NCBI GenBank assembly: GCA_902777005.1
Contig: CACYSB010000012.1
Coordinates: 87,873 to 151,872 of the forward strand
Reading direction: 5' to 3'
Origin: an uncultured Bacteroidota bacterium
Lineage (GTDB): Bacteria; Bacteroidota; Bacteroidia; Bacteroidales; P3
DNA: 64,000 nt
The notes under the pieces were generated by a model. It searched no databases. It was not told the DNA's origin and saw only the letters and a list, made by a program, of their open reading frames with translations. Shown here piece by piece: positions 53,001-61,509 of the stretch. The stretch's first letter is position 1, and every line of letters begins with the position of its first letter. The translations under genes and the position numbers were made by a program.

Positions 53001-56000
53001 CGTGCGGCGGCTCTCGATGATGTCGGCGTGACGGAGACTGTTGCCGCGACCGAGGAACTTGAGGCGCGAGGTCTCGTACTCCACGAGACGCGACTCGGTA
53101 TCGTCCGTCCACAGACGGTGCAACATGTAGTTGTGTGTGCCGTGGTTGCTTGGGCGGTTGAAGAGCAGAGCCTCGTGTTCGGCGTCGTACTCGGAGAGAA
53201 CCTTCATGCCATTGAAGACGCGGTGGTTCTCATCCTCGGCGCCCTCGGCGAGCACCACTTCACCATATGAGGTCAGCTCGAGGTCGACCGGCTGGCCACT
53301 GTTGTTGGTGAAGGTCATGCGGCGTATCTCGGCGCTACGGTCCTTGAGTACGGTGATTTCGGTCTTCGTCTCAATGCCTTCGTCGACACGCAGGTAGCTT
53401 ATCTTGTCGCTGGCAAAGCTCACGTGGTAGCTCTCGGGCATCACGTCGAGCGGAGCGTAGGTGTTGCACCACAGCTTGTCGTCACGCAGGTTGCGTATGT
53501 AGAGGAACGAGCCGTAGTGGTCGGCACTTATCTTGCGGTAGCGGTTGAGCATGATGTTGCGGAAGCGCGAGAAGCCGCTGCCGCGGTCGTTCATCAGCAC
53601 CGTATACTGTCCGTTGCTGATCACACCAATCTCAGGCACGTTGGCTATGGTGTCGAAGTCGCGCGCATCGCTCTCCGTCTGCACCTTGCTGTAGCGGTAG
53701 CGCTTGTACTGCGTCACCTTGAGGTCTATGTAGGGCTTCACCTGGGCTTTCTCCTTGAGCAGCGTTTCCATGCTCTTCATGGCAGGTTCCTGCATGAAGC
53801 AACGCTGCAGGCAATGGTCGCCGAGGTAGTTGGCAAGCGAGGCCAGTATCATACCCTGGTGGTGGGCATAGTGAGCCTTCACCGGCACATGGTCCTCGTC
53901 GTCGTAGCTCTCGTAGAAGCCGAACTCGTCGTACATGCCCAGCTTCTTGAAGCGTTGCATGTTGTCGTAGACGGCGCGGTCGTCGATGCCTATGGTCATC
54001 AGCGAACTGTAGGGCGAGATGACGATACGGTCGGGCGTGGTGTTCTGGAACTTCAGGTACGGCACACCGAACGCGTGGTACTTGTAATTCTGGGCGTCGT
54101 CGAGCTCGTTGTAGGCCGTTTCGGAGATGCCCCACGGCATATCGCCGTCGCCACTGTTGCGCATAAAGGCGCGCTGGGCGCGGATGGCGAAGCTGTAGGT
54201 CTCATCCATCAGCGTGTGTTTGTAGGTGGGCAGGAAGATAAGCGGCATGAAATATTCGAACAGCGTGCCATACCACGATGCCACACCCTTATAGCCCTTG
54301 TACTGCACCAGCGTCTTGTCGAGGCAGAACCAGTGCTTGTATGGAGCGTCGCCCTGCGCTATGGTCAGGAAGCTCGTCAGGCGCGCCTCGCTGGCGAAGT
54401 TGTTGTAGTGATAGGGCAAAAGCGTATAGTTGGAGGTATCGTAGCCGATACTGAACACATCCAGCTCGGGGTTGTAGAGCTTCATGAAGTCCGTCTCGTC
54501 GATAAGACGCTGCACCTGTGCGAGGAGCGACTGTGTGGCCAAGGAGCCCGTTTCTCCTGCCAGCCAACCCTTCACCACATATAGGCACGCCACGAAGTTG
54601 CCGCTGTCGCAGGTGCTGATGAAGTAGTTGGGCAGTGCCTTGAGGTTGGCAATGCCGTACCAGTTGTAGAGGTGGCCGTTCCACTTCTGCAGGCGGCACA
54701 CGGTGTCTATGATATGGCCAAGCCGTTTCACAGCCTCGTCGCGGGTAATGAAGCCCAGCTCGGCGGCACTGATGACGGCGGTCATCGAGTAGCCGATGTT
54801 CGTCGGCGAGGTCTTGTAGTCAGTACGGTTCTCGCGGTTCAGCTGGTAGTTGTCGGGTATCAGCCAGTTGTTCTCCTCGGTGATGAGGCTGTCGAAGAAG
54901 TGCCATGTGTCCTTGGCCAGCTGGCGCACCTCGTCGGTCTCCTTGTCGGTCAGGTGCTTCTTGTCCTGTGGGAACTTCTTGCCAAGCCAGTACATCAAAT
55001 CCGGCGCACCGCACCATGCAAGAACGCAGAACACTATGCCGACCCAACCAAGCACTCCCACTTCGCCAAACACACCCAATGCCACCAGCGCTCCGCTGGC
55101 CACATAGTTGAACCAGAACTTGCCGATGTAGTCGCCCAGTGTCCCCTTGGTGCTTTTGGCAGCCTCGTCGCTGGTTATCCACGCCAGCAGGTCGTGGTGG
55201 CTCACCCACATGCGCCAGCAGGCGCGCACCGCCGCGTCGGTGTACATCCACGCCTCCTTCGGCAGCAGGGCGAACTGCACCAGCGAACGGTAGATGATAA
55301 CGCGGAAGCCGCGCATGAGCGTCATATAGTAGCGGTAGCGCTTTCCGAAACGCGGCAGCGTGGTTATCTGGCCGATGATAAAGAACACTATGGGGCTTGC
55401 CACTGCCAGCAGGGCGCCAAGCAGGAACCACAGGCCGTCGATATCGTTGGTGCCGTCGATGCCGTTGGCAGCGTCGATGGCGTAACCCACGAAGATAAGC
55501 ACCACCAGCGCCAGGCTCAGCATCGACCGGCGCAGGTTGTCGAATATCTTCCAGCGGCCTATCGTGTTCACCTGGTTCTTCACACGCTCGCCTTTCTCGT
55601 TGCGCACCCTGTTCTTCAGCCAGCCTATAATCTGCCAGTCGCCGCGCGTCCAGCGGTGGTGGCGCTTGGCGTCGTCTATGTAGTTGCTGGGGTTGTCGTC
55701 GAAAAGCTCCACGTCGTTGATAAGGCCGCAGCGTATGTGGCACCCCTCTATCAGGTCGTGGCTCAATATCAGGTTCTCTGGGAAAGTACCCTTCAGCACC
55801 TGCTGGAACACGCGCAGGTCGTAGATGCCCTTGCCGCAGAACGAACCCTCGTTGAAGATGTCCTGGTACAGCTCGAACGAGGCGGTAGTGTATACATCCA
55901 GGCCGCCCAGACCGGCAAAGAGCTGTGCGTAGCGGCTCTTGTTGGTAACCTCGACGTCGACGTTGACGCGCGGCTGCATAATGCCGTAGCCGCTGTCCAC

Positions 56001-57593
56001 ACGGCGGCCGTCGGTGCTGAGCTTGGCGCGGTTGAGCGGGTGCGCCATAGCGCCGATGAGCTTCTGTGCCGAGTAGAGCACCAGCTCGGTGTCGGTGTCG
56101 AGTGTGATGATGAACTGTATGGGGCATTTGGCGCCCTTCAGCCAGTCGCTGACGGTCTCGCAGCGGAAGCGCTTGGCCTTTTCCTCGTCGGATGTCTGGC
56201 CAAGCACCAGGTCGTTGAAGTGGAGTATGGCGCCACGCTTGCGCTCGTGGCCGAGGAAAGTCTGCTCGCCATCGCTCCATGCACGGCGGCGGTAGACGAA
56301 ATTGAAGATGGGGGCACCGTACTTCTCGTTGAGCTCCTTGACCTTGGCCAAACCCGCCTGCACCACCTCGTCGTCCCACGGCGCATCCTCCTCCTTGTAC
56401 GAAGCCGCGTCGCCCACAAGCGTATAGTACAGGTTCTGCCTGCGGCTCTCGAAGCGCTGGCCCTCGGAGGCGCGGTTGATGTTGCTCAGGTAGTACACCT
56501 CGAGCACACCCAGCAGCTCCTCTACCTTGGCACGGTTCTTCAAGATGGTGGGCATGATCACCATTGTCGCGTATTCGTCGGGTATGAGGCCGTCCTTGAA
56601 CTTGAGCTTGAACGTACCTCTGGGCTTGTGCAACTTGCCCAGCAGCCAGTTGAAAAGGTCTATCACTATCTGGCTCATCGGCAGCCATATCAGCAGCGTC
56701 AGCACCACGCTCAGCCAGCCGAATCCCCTCATGCCGCCGGAGCCATAGGCAAACAACGCCGACAGCACCAAGCTCCCAAGCGTCACTATCCATATATAGC
56801 CGTGTGCACGGGCATTCCACCTCTTCGGCGGGAACAGCTGCCAGCCCACATGCTCGCCACCCTCGTCGGCTTTGGCCACAAGCTCCTTCACCAACTCGTA
56901 CTCCTTCACCTTGCGCCTCCTCGCCATCTGCACCACCTTGCCGCGGTAGTCGTCCTTCGTCTTGTCCTGCATCTGGTCGTACATGCCTGCCTTCTCGCCC
57001 TTGAGAGCCTTCTCCGAGAAGCTCACGGCGTCGATAAGCTCGGCCATGGGCAGCTTGGTCATCTTCTTCAGCGAGTTGAAGATGTTCATCATCTCCAGGT
57101 TCTGCCGCGCCGCCTCGTCCAGGTGCGCCATGTCAGCCTGACTCTTGTCGGTGGGCTTGTAGTGGTAGGCCTTCTGCGCCTCCAACTGGCGGCACAACTC
57201 GGCCAGCTCGCTTATCAGAATCGTCTTCACCAACGGCAGCAGCGCACACACCTCCGGGTAGCTCATATAATCCTTCTGGCGCTGCTGCACCTGCGTCAGA
57301 TAGCGGAAAAACAGAGCCTTGTCAATCTGATGGTGGCTCTTGCGCAGGTAGCCCTCCAGCAGGCCCCACAGCACCTCCACACGCCCCTTCTCCACCTTCC
57401 ACTTGCCTTTCACCACACCCTTCAACTCCACCTTCAGCACCTTCTCCTGCTCGCTGATCATGTAGTAGTTGTCCAACACCCACTCGTTAGTGCTGCCCAC
57501 CAGACGTTCGCTGCGCGTCTCCTCAACCAGCAGCATGTAGTAGTGCGTTATTTCTTTGACACTCTGTTTGAATATATTGTAAACGCTCTTCAT
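50055..57593 (-). CDS. cyclic beta-1,2-glucan synthase-like protein (GT84-GH94, NdvB/ChvB type)
   Basis: A 2,512-residue inner-membrane enzyme. An N-terminal helical region precedes two membrane helices (about 270-320); the GT84 domain has FIITLDTDTELVLYSAQKLI near residue 500 and HHRWTRGDWQIIGWL near 650; more membrane helices lie at about 690-880. A glucoamylase-like domain follows (SPTNIGYSMTAVISAAELGF, KAHYAHHQGMILASLANYLG). The C-terminal GH94 phosphorylase domain has GCGDWNDGMSAVGVEGKGES with the catalytic Asp. In rhizobia and Brucella this enzyme makes and cyclises periplasmic beta-1,2-glucan. All expected domains are present. It has its own promoter at 57613-57644. Confidence 0.9.
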   Translation of the reverse strand: MKSVYNIFKQSVKEITHYYMLLVEETRSERLVGSTNEWVLDNYYMISEQEKVLKVELKGVVKGKWKVEKGRVEVLWGLLEGYLRKSHHQIDKALFFRYLTQVQQRQKDYMSYPEVCALLPLVKTILISELAELCRQLEAQKAYHYKPTDKSQADMAHLDEAARQNLEMMNIFNSLKKMTKLPMAELIDAVSFSEKALKGEKAGMYDQMQDKTKDDYRGKVVQMARRRKVKEYELVKELVAKADEGGEHVGWQLFPPKRWNARAHGYIWIVTLGSLVLSALFAYGSGGMRGFGWLSVVLTLLIWLPMSQIVIDLFNWLLGKLHKPRGTFKLKFKDGLIPDEYATMVIMPTILKNRAKVEELLGVLEVYYLSNINRASEGQRFESRRQNLYYTLVGDAASYKEEDAPWDDEVVQAGLAKVKELNEKYGAPIFNFVYRRRAWSDGEQTFLGHERKRGAILHFNDLVLGQTSDEEKAKRFRCETVSDWLKGAKCPIQFIITLDTDTELVLYSAQKLIGAMAHPLNRAKLSTDGRRVDSGYGIMQPRVNVDVEVTNKSRYAQLFAGLGGLDVYTTASFELYQDIFNEGSFCGKGIYDLRVFQQVLKGTFPENLILSHDLIEGCHIRCGLINDVELFDDNPSNYIDDAKRHHRWTRGDWQIIGWLKNRVRNEKGERVKNQVNTIGRWKIFDNLRRSMLSLALVVLIFVGYAIDAANGIDGTNDIDGLWFLLGALLAVASPIVFFIIGQITTLPRFGKRYRYYMTLMRGFRVIIYRSLVQFALLPKEAWMYTDAAVRACWRMWVSHHDLLAWITSDEAAKSTKGTLGDYIGKFWFNYVASGALVALGVFGEVGVLGWVGIVFCVLAWCGAPDLMYWLGKKFPQDKKHLTDKETDEVRQLAKDTWHFFDSLITEENNWLIPDNYQLNRENRTDYKTSPTNIGYSMTAVISAAELGFITRDEAVKRLGHIIDTVCRLQKWNGHLYNWYGIANLKALPNYFISTCDSGNFVACLYVVKGWLAGETGSLATQSLLAQVQRLIDETDFMKLYNPELDVFSIGYDTSNYTLLPYHYNNFASEARLTSFLTIAQGDAPYKHWFCLDKTLVQYKGYKGVASWYGTLFEYFMPLIFLPTYKHTLMDETYSFAIRAQRAFMRNSGDGDMPWGISETAYNELDDAQNYKYHAFGVPYLKFQNTTPDRIVISPYSSLMTIGIDDRAVYDNMQRFKKLGMYDEFGFYESYDDEDHVPVKAHYAHHQGMILASLANYLGDHCLQRCFMQEPAMKSMETLLKEKAQVKPYIDLKVTQYKRYRYSKVQTESDARDFDTIANVPEIGVISNGQYTVLMNDRGSGFSRFRNIMLNRYRKISADHYGSFLYIRNLRDDKLWCNTYAPLDVMPESYHVSFASDKISYLRVDEGIETKTEITVLKDRSAEIRRMTFTNNSGQPVDLELTSYGEVVLAEGAEDENHRVFNGMKVLSEYDAEHEALLFNRPSNHGTHNYMLHRLWTDDTESRLVEYETSRLKFLGRGNSLRHADIIESRRTLTGTVGTTLDPVFSMRRRIHIPAGKSIEAYMLTGFSKAKEHLLQLTEQYQSPMDVEHAFKTASVFNNMRTSMTLLKGSQMRLYNSIAKYMAQTATLGNDRNDLLAKNTLSQSGLWRFGISGDLAILLMEIDSMESSGFAKEMLRAFEYYKIHGLRLDLVFINDAPEQERDGLYHFINGMANTEHLWAEHSDAGKVFVLNGNELSEAERILLHTVARLTFNTSEGITIAQQLRRLEVANQHYQDKIEYPVLKPRKEFRVWSNLEFYNQYGGFDNDGRDYVVTNTNTPMPWVNVIANEQHFGCIASSTMAGFTFAHNAQQFKLTGWSNDIVRDNASEMLLINKRQFVPATARHSQGWSAFDADYDDLSVAVRLFVACDKQEKYYQIKVANKTDAPMDVQLDMVYKLVLGMSEEQTARYLHSEWDATANTLRVRNVYHPIYHDQVLQLTATEPLTDVSLNYPNRKRLGLTVNVPAGGEKQLAFVIAVGGGSGVSGYSVEGINAEFGRVVAYWDEKLSHIQVETPDRSFNYMLNRWYLYQVYSSRLFARAGFYQVGGATGFRDQLQDVMSVLYSDPAYARRQILDHAAHQFAEGDVLHWWHESMKMGARTTFSDDYLWLVFVTHQYVHVTGDISILSEQVPFCISDQLLQGENERCLNYCSSNETATLYEHLRRSVNRSLSRIGSHGLPLMGCGDWNDGMSAVGVEGKGESVWVAFFLADLLPKMEQLTQLMPDADLTYCEELSAAKRRIVDAIQHHAWDGNWFLRAYYDNGDAMGSRNNIECQIDLISQAWSILTDVATPEQKASVMRETDNRLVNREHEIIQLLTPAFKDSKPSPGYIMNYPVGVRENGGQYTHGAMWYIMAQLKENRNDIAYYLYSIINPVHRTQTLADVLKYKVEPYCMAADIYSNPQHPGRGGWTWYTGSASWAYKTGIENILGIRKEGDNIVVEPRVPSEWDSFTVRYRCGDKTCVIKYDGKTHKVTID

Positions 57594-57612
57594 AGTCCGA
57601 TAAAATAAAATG

Positions 57613-57644
57613 CAAAAATACTAACAATCCACGATATATGCAAA
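57613..57644 (-). promoter_or_regulatory. promoter of the glucan synthase gene
   Basis: Minus-strand TTTG (57641-57644), 20-bp spacer, TATTTTTG (57613-57620). Confidence 0.78.
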
Positions 57645-57703
57645 TTATTTTTTCCACGCCTCCCCCACCCCGCTCCACTGTAGCGCCAGTGACGCTACGC
57701 CAC

Positions 57704-57811
57704 CCCTCCGTATCCGCTCCGACTGTTCTACGGTTGTTTAACGGTTGTTTAACGTTTAAGTCCGTCGAACAGTCGGTAAACAACCGTCGAAATGACGGAG
57801 AGGGTACGGAG
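57704..57811. repeat. palindromic element copy 3
   Basis: Outer repeats CTCCGTATCCGCTCCGAC and GACGGAGAGGGTACGGAG, inner ACGGTTGTTTAACGGTTGTT facing a diverged AACAGTCGGTAAACAACCGT. Same family as 7781 and 22365. It lies between two divergent promoters, immediately upstream of the sstT promoter. Confidence 0.82.
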
Positions 57812-57825
57812 TAACGACGAATATA

Positions 57826-57857
57826 TTTGCTGCATTAGATTATTTTGCGTACTTTTG
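57826..57857 (+). promoter_or_regulatory. promoter of sstT
   Basis: TTTG (57826-57829), 20-bp spacer, TACTTTTG (57850-57857), about 25 bp before the start codon. Confidence 0.78.
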
Positions 57858-57883
57858 CATTTCGTTTAAAACCAATTTAATCT

Positions 57884-59122
57884 ATGAGTGCTAAGAACTT
57901 ACTGAAGAAATACACTGATACAAGCCTGATGCTGAGGATACTCATCGGCCTGGTCATCGGCGCCGTGCTGGGCCTTGCGCTGCCCGGCTGGACAGGCATC
58001 GGCATCCTGGGGCGCATCTTCGTGAGCGCCCTGAAGGGCATTGCGCCGGTGCTGGTGGCCGTGCTGGTCATCTCGTCCATCGCCAAGGCCGACAAGGGAC
58101 TGGGGCGCCGCTTCACGTCGCTGGTGGCCATCTACGTGCTTTCCACCTTCATCGCCGCCGTTTGTGCGGTGGTCGGCAGCTTCCTGTTCCCCGTGACGCT
58201 GCCGCTGGGCGAGGTGGCGTCGAACGTACAGGTGGAGGCCGGCGCTGGCTCGCTTGACGACGTGTTCGCCACAATGCTCACCAACATGGTGGGCAACCCC
58301 GTGGCGGCGGTGGCCAACGCCAACTACATAGCCATACTCTTCTGGAGCATCATCCTCGGCGTGGCGCTGAAGACCATGGCCTCCAAGGCCACGGTGCAGG
58401 TGGTGCACGACCTGAGCGACGTGGTGTCGCGGGTGGTGAAGTGGGTCATCCAGTTCGCCCCCTTCGGCATCCTGGGCTTGGTGTTCAGCACCGTCAGCGA
58501 GAACGGCCTCGCGGTCTTCACCACCTACGGCCACCTGCTGCTGCTTCTGGTGGGCTGCATGCTGGTCAACACGTTTGTCTTCAACCCCCTGATATCGTTC
58601 GTGATGCTGCGCAAGAACCCCTACCCGCTCCTCTTCACCTGCCTCAAGGAGAGCGGCCTGCAGGCCTTCTTCACCCGCTCGTCGGCGGCCAACATCCCCA
58701 TCAATATGGCGCTGTGCAAGAAGCTGGGGCTCGACGAGAAGTTCTACTCCGTCAGCATACCGCTGGGCGCCACCATCAACATGGACGGTGCGGCGGTGAC
58801 CATCACCGTCTTCTCGCTGGCGGTGGCCCACACGGTGGGTCTGGATGTCACGTTTGCGTCGGCCCTGTTCCTGGGTGTGATAGCCACCCTCGGCGCCTGC
58901 GGCGCCTCGGGCGTGGCCGGCGGCAGCCTGCTGCTCATCCCCATGGCATGCTCCTTCTTCGGCATCGGCAACGACGTGGCCATGCAGGCCGTAGCCATAG
59001 GCTTCATCATCGGCGTGGTGCAGGACTCGGTCGAGACGGCCCTCAACAGCAGCGGCGACGCCTTCTTCACCGCCACGGCCGAACACTACGACCGCAAACA
59101 AAGCCAGAAGTACGGGATATAA
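57884..59122 (+). CDS. sstT: serine/threonine:Na+ symporter SstT
   Basis: A 412-residue dicarboxylate/amino acid:cation symporter (DAACS/GltP fold). It begins LLKKYTDTSLMLRILIGLVI and contains the substrate-site segments TRSSAANIPINMALCKKLGL, IPLGATINMDGAAVTITVF and ACGASGVAGGSLLLIPMAC, which best match SstT. Eight hydrophobic segments plus two re-entrant loops are expected. Confidence 0.92.
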   Translation: MSAKNLLKKYTDTSLMLRILIGLVIGAVLGLALPGWTGIGILGRIFVSALKGIAPVLVAVLVISSIAKADKGLGRRFTSLVAIYVLSTFIAAVCAVVGSFLFPVTLPLGEVASNVQVEAGAGSLDDVFATMLTNMVGNPVAAVANANYIAILFWSIILGVALKTMASKATVQVVHDLSDVVSRVVKWVIQFAPFGILGLVFSTVSENGLAVFTTYGHLLLLLVGCMLVNTFVFNPLISFVMLRKNPYPLLFTCLKESGLQAFFTRSSAANIPINMALCKKLGLDEKFYSVSIPLGATINMDGAAVTITVFSLAVAHTVGLDVTFASALFLGVIATLGACGASGVAGGSLLLIPMACSFFGIGNDVAMQAVAIGFIIGVVQDSVETALNSSGDAFFTATAEHYDRKQSQKYGI

Positions 59123-59145
59123 GACCAACGGTTGCTTTTAATATA

Positions 59146-59177
59146 TTTGGTCAATTAAAATAATAGTTGTATCTTTG
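59146..59177 (+). promoter_or_regulatory. promoter of leader element B
   Basis: TTTG (59146-59149), 20-bp spacer, TATCTTTG (59170-59177). No plus-strand gene follows before 61510. Confidence 0.72.
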
Positions 59178-59231
59178 CAGCGTGAAATTGATAAAATGGT
59201 GATGACATAAAACGCAGGAATAAACAAAGAC
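59169..59231 (+). repeat. 63-bp promoter-leader direct repeat, copy 1
   Basis: Matches 61183-61245 with four mismatches in 63 bases, starting in the -7 box (GTATCTTTGCAGCGTGAAAT) and ending ACAAAGAC. The two copies flank darTG. Confidence 0.92.
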
Positions 59232-59400
59232 GACATAATAGAATAACGCAGCTCATTCTCTGTCTATAGATCTGGAAAATTAAAAAATGGTGAGAATAAA
59301 CTCACAAATAATTCATGCGTTGGCGTGAATTATTTATCACGTACTAAGTACTAGTTTTTTTTCAGAGTCCGATGTGATTAATGCCTTTACAGGACTCTTT
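59232..59400 (+). ncRNA. leader/ncRNA element, divergent copy B
   Basis: Downstream of the shared promoter-leader repeat the sequence forms GGTGAG-type and AATTCATGC-GTTG-GCGTGAATT hairpins (59310-59331), the latter equivalent to the CACGC/GCGTG hairpin of copies A and C. It ends in an AGAGTCC...GGACTCT inverted repeat (59364-59397) next to a run of eight T. It has no open frame and is not followed by a same-strand gene, so it is an orphan leader or a small RNA. Confidence 0.5.
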
Positions 59401-59419
59401 GTGTAAAATAATACTAGCC

Positions 59420-60472
59420 TTAAAATTTTTTTATGTGTTCGACAGCGATTTTAATATAATCTACATTATCAAACAATCTTTGCTTTCGGCTATTCCATAA
59501 TCCAATTTGTTCTTGAACCATTCTAATGAGTTCATCTTCCTTAGTACATTCTGTGTCATCCAACATATTAGATAGTATGTAATCTACCGATGCAAGTAAT
59601 TCCAAAGAGAAGTCAGAATAAAAACCGGAGAGAAATGATTTTGTCCGTTCACAAATCTGTAAATATGATTTATTTTCATTTTTTTCTAAAAAATCACGGG
59701 AAACAATGGATGCGTCTTTTGTGATCCATATATCATCAAAGGGTTTATTGTTCAACGAACCCATTCCCATTACATAACTTCCATTCAATGAATGAAGAAT
59801 ATATCGTATTTTCCCAGAATATGGGCCATATGGAGCTTTATTATATTTTAACTTTAGTATATTTGAAGCTCCAAATTTCTGTAGAAAATATGCGATTTTT
59901 TCAGCGGCAAATTCTGATGCAAATTCACCTTGTGAAACCATATCACAAATGACATCCAAAATCATGGCCCTTGTGGGAGTCATTTTCACTTTCTCAGTTT
60001 TCATTCTCTCGACAATAATATCTGATGGTTCATATATTCGAATATCACAATCCAAATCAGATAAGGTCGTTATAATCATTGTTTTTACACGATTCCACTC
60101 TAATCCACCATTATTTGTTCCTAGTGGAGGAATTGCAATAGATGAGATTTGTCTGCTTACAATCTCTTTTTTTAATGCGTTTAAGCCAGATTCAATATAT
60201 TCATATTCTGATGGTTTTCGCCATGTTGTTTTGGTAGGGAAGTTTATAATAAATCTACTGTTTCCCAACAAGTCAGAAAATGGTGTTACCAAAACCATCC
60301 CAATTGAAAAAGATTTGTCATCACATGCTTTTTTATAGTTGCGGAAATTATCCGGATACTTTTCTTTAAACTGTAGGGCAATACCTTTACCCATTATGCC
60401 TACAGTATTAACGGTATTCACTAACGCTTGAGCATCACTTTCAAGCAAATTGCCTTTAATATATGTGATCAT
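59420..60472 (-). CDS. darG: DarG-type macrodomain antitoxin
   Basis: A 350-residue protein. The N-terminal macrodomain (residues 1-150) has MITYIKGNLLESDAQALVNT, VGIMGKGIALQFKEKYPDN and IPPLGTNNGGLEWNRVKTMI, the ADP-ribose-binding pattern of DarG. The C-terminal 200 residues (TPTRAMILDVICDMVSQGEF, KYNKAPYGPYSGKIRYILHS) form the DarT-binding domain. DarG removes ADP-ribose from thymidine in DNA and sequesters DarT. It lies three bases downstream of the toxin gene. Strongly AT-rich compared with the flanks. Confidence 0.93.
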   Translation of the reverse strand: MITYIKGNLLESDAQALVNTVNTVGIMGKGIALQFKEKYPDNFRNYKKACDDKSFSIGMVLVTPFSDLLGNSRFIINFPTKTTWRKPSEYEYIESGLNALKKEIVSRQISSIAIPPLGTNNGGLEWNRVKTMIITTLSDLDCDIRIYEPSDIIVERMKTEKVKMTPTRAMILDVICDMVSQGEFASEFAAEKIAYFLQKFGASNILKLKYNKAPYGPYSGKIRYILHSLNGSYVMGMGSLNNKPFDDIWITKDASIVSRDFLEKNENKSYLQICERTKSFLSGFYSDFSLELLASVDYILSNMLDDTECTKEDELIRMVQEQIGLWNSRKQRLFDNVDYIKIAVEHIKKF

Positions 60473-60475
60473 TAT

Positions 60476-61093
60476 CTAGAAATAAAAATTGGGTTTAACA
60501 GATATTCTTGTAGAATCAACACCACAATCAATCAATTTGGTTTTAGCATAATCATCATAAACAACAAAACCGGCAATATATTGGAATGGTAAATTGTTTT
60601 TTATCAAAAGTTCTGCCTCTTTTCTTCTTTTTAAATCCAAATCGTCTTCACTTTTCCAATATTTAGCATAAACATCATTATAACAAACAATCTCATTGAG
60701 TTTCGGTAAATAATATTTATCGTAGAACTTTGTGATTCTGGAGAATGCATGACCATCCGTAAAAAAACAATCAATATTTCCTTTGATTATTGCTTGAATG
60801 GAAACTACAACATAAACAATTTCGCTAGGTGCACGTTGTTTAACATTATTAAAACCATGTTGAATTTCATACAACATTGGTGACCTTGGGCCAAAGTAGA
60901 AAGGAATATAATCACCTAAAACAATACCATCGCTATTAATATTGAGTCTTCTCTTTTCTATGATAGATTCGTCTCCAATTGAAGTATATTCTTGAGAATG
61001 AGATGAATTTGCATGCTCTATTCCATATTGTACTATGTCTGCCATATTACTAATATGGACAATCCTAAACGCATATTTTATTTCATTAGACAT
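60476..61093 (-). CDS. darT: DarT-type DNA ADP-ribosyltransferase toxin
   Basis: A 205-residue DUF4433 protein that ADP-ribosylates thymidine in single-stranded DNA and blocks replication. Motifs: AFRIVHISNMADIVQYGIEH (NAD-binding His), GDYIPFYFGPRSPMLYEIQH, DCFFTDGHAFSRITKFYD and the C-terminal KRRKEAELLIKNNLPFQYIA, which carries the catalytic Glu region. First gene of the darTG pair, with its own promoter. Confidence 0.93.
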   Translation of the reverse strand: MSNEIKYAFRIVHISNMADIVQYGIEHANSSHSQEYTSIGDESIIEKRRLNINSDGIVLGDYIPFYFGPRSPMLYEIQHGFNNVKQRAPSEIVYVVVSIQAIIKGNIDCFFTDGHAFSRITKFYDKYYLPKLNEIVCYNDVYAKYWKSEDDLDLKRRKEAELLIKNNLPFQYIAGFVVYDDYAKTKLIDCGVDSTRISVKPNFYF

Positions 61094-61123
61094 TTAGACT
61101 AAAAATGTTTATAAATCGAATTG

Positions 61124-61154
61124 CAAAAATACATTTTTTTTATATAGTGACAAA
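61124..61154 (-). promoter_or_regulatory. promoter of darTG
   Basis: Minus-strand TTTG (61151-61154), 19-bp spacer, TATTTTTG (61124-61131), about 30 bp before darT. Confidence 0.75.
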
Positions 61155-61182
61155 ATATATTTTATAGAATGAGAAATAACTC

Positions 61183-61245
61183 GTATCTTTGCAGCGTGAA
61201 ATTGATAAAATGATGATGACATAAAACGTAGAAATAGACAAAGAC
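61183..61245 (+). repeat. 63-bp promoter-leader direct repeat, copy 2
   Basis: Second copy of the sequence at 59169-59231, 2,014 bp away. It contains the TATCTTTG -7 box (61184-61191) and the beginning of the leader of the deiminase-like gene. Confidence 0.92.
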
Positions 61246-61250
61246 ATATT

Positions 61251-61402
61251 GAGCTTGATGCTCTTGTTTCCTTAGTGTAAACGTCTGGAAAACTTTTACT
61301 GAGAAACGGAAATAAGACAGCGGATAGTTCACGCTTTGGCGTGGATTCTTTCCCACTTATTTGTTTCAAGGTATTCCAGACACCTACACTAAGAATAAGT
61401 GA
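61251..61402 (+). ncRNA. structured leader/ncRNA element, copy C
   Basis: GAGC/GCTC hairpin, long-range TTAGTGTA (61272-61279) with TACACTAA (61385-61392), GTCTGG (61283-61288) with CCAGAC (61376-61381), and hairpin CACGC-TTTG-GCGTG (61330-61343). The same order occurs in copy A at 13140-13292, with a compensatory change in the long-range helix. It lies in the leader of the deiminase-like gene. Confidence 0.72.
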
Positions 61403-61452
61403 AAACATAAACGAAAGGATTTGCGCCTTTCTTTATGCCCCTTATTCGAACA

Positions 61453-61482
61453 TCGGCTTCCGGCTCTACGGCCGGAAGCCGA
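61453..61482 (+). promoter_or_regulatory. strong hairpin in the leader of the deiminase-like gene
   Basis: A 12-bp perfect stem (TCGGCTTCCGGC/GCCGGAAGCCGA) with a six-base loop, 27 bp before the start codon and without a following T-run. It is preceded by a GAAAGG/CCTTTC hairpin (about 61412-61431). Both follow the conserved core C. Confidence 0.7.
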
Positions 61483-61509
61483 AATACATTAACCATAAAA
61501 TAATACATT

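Noticed and set aside
54672..57608. A 978-codon open frame opposite the glucan synthase gene
   Set aside because: Antisense shadow of a GC-rich gene; its translation is low-complexity (Leu/Val/His/Gln-rich) and shows no domain, while the minus strand encodes a clear enzyme.
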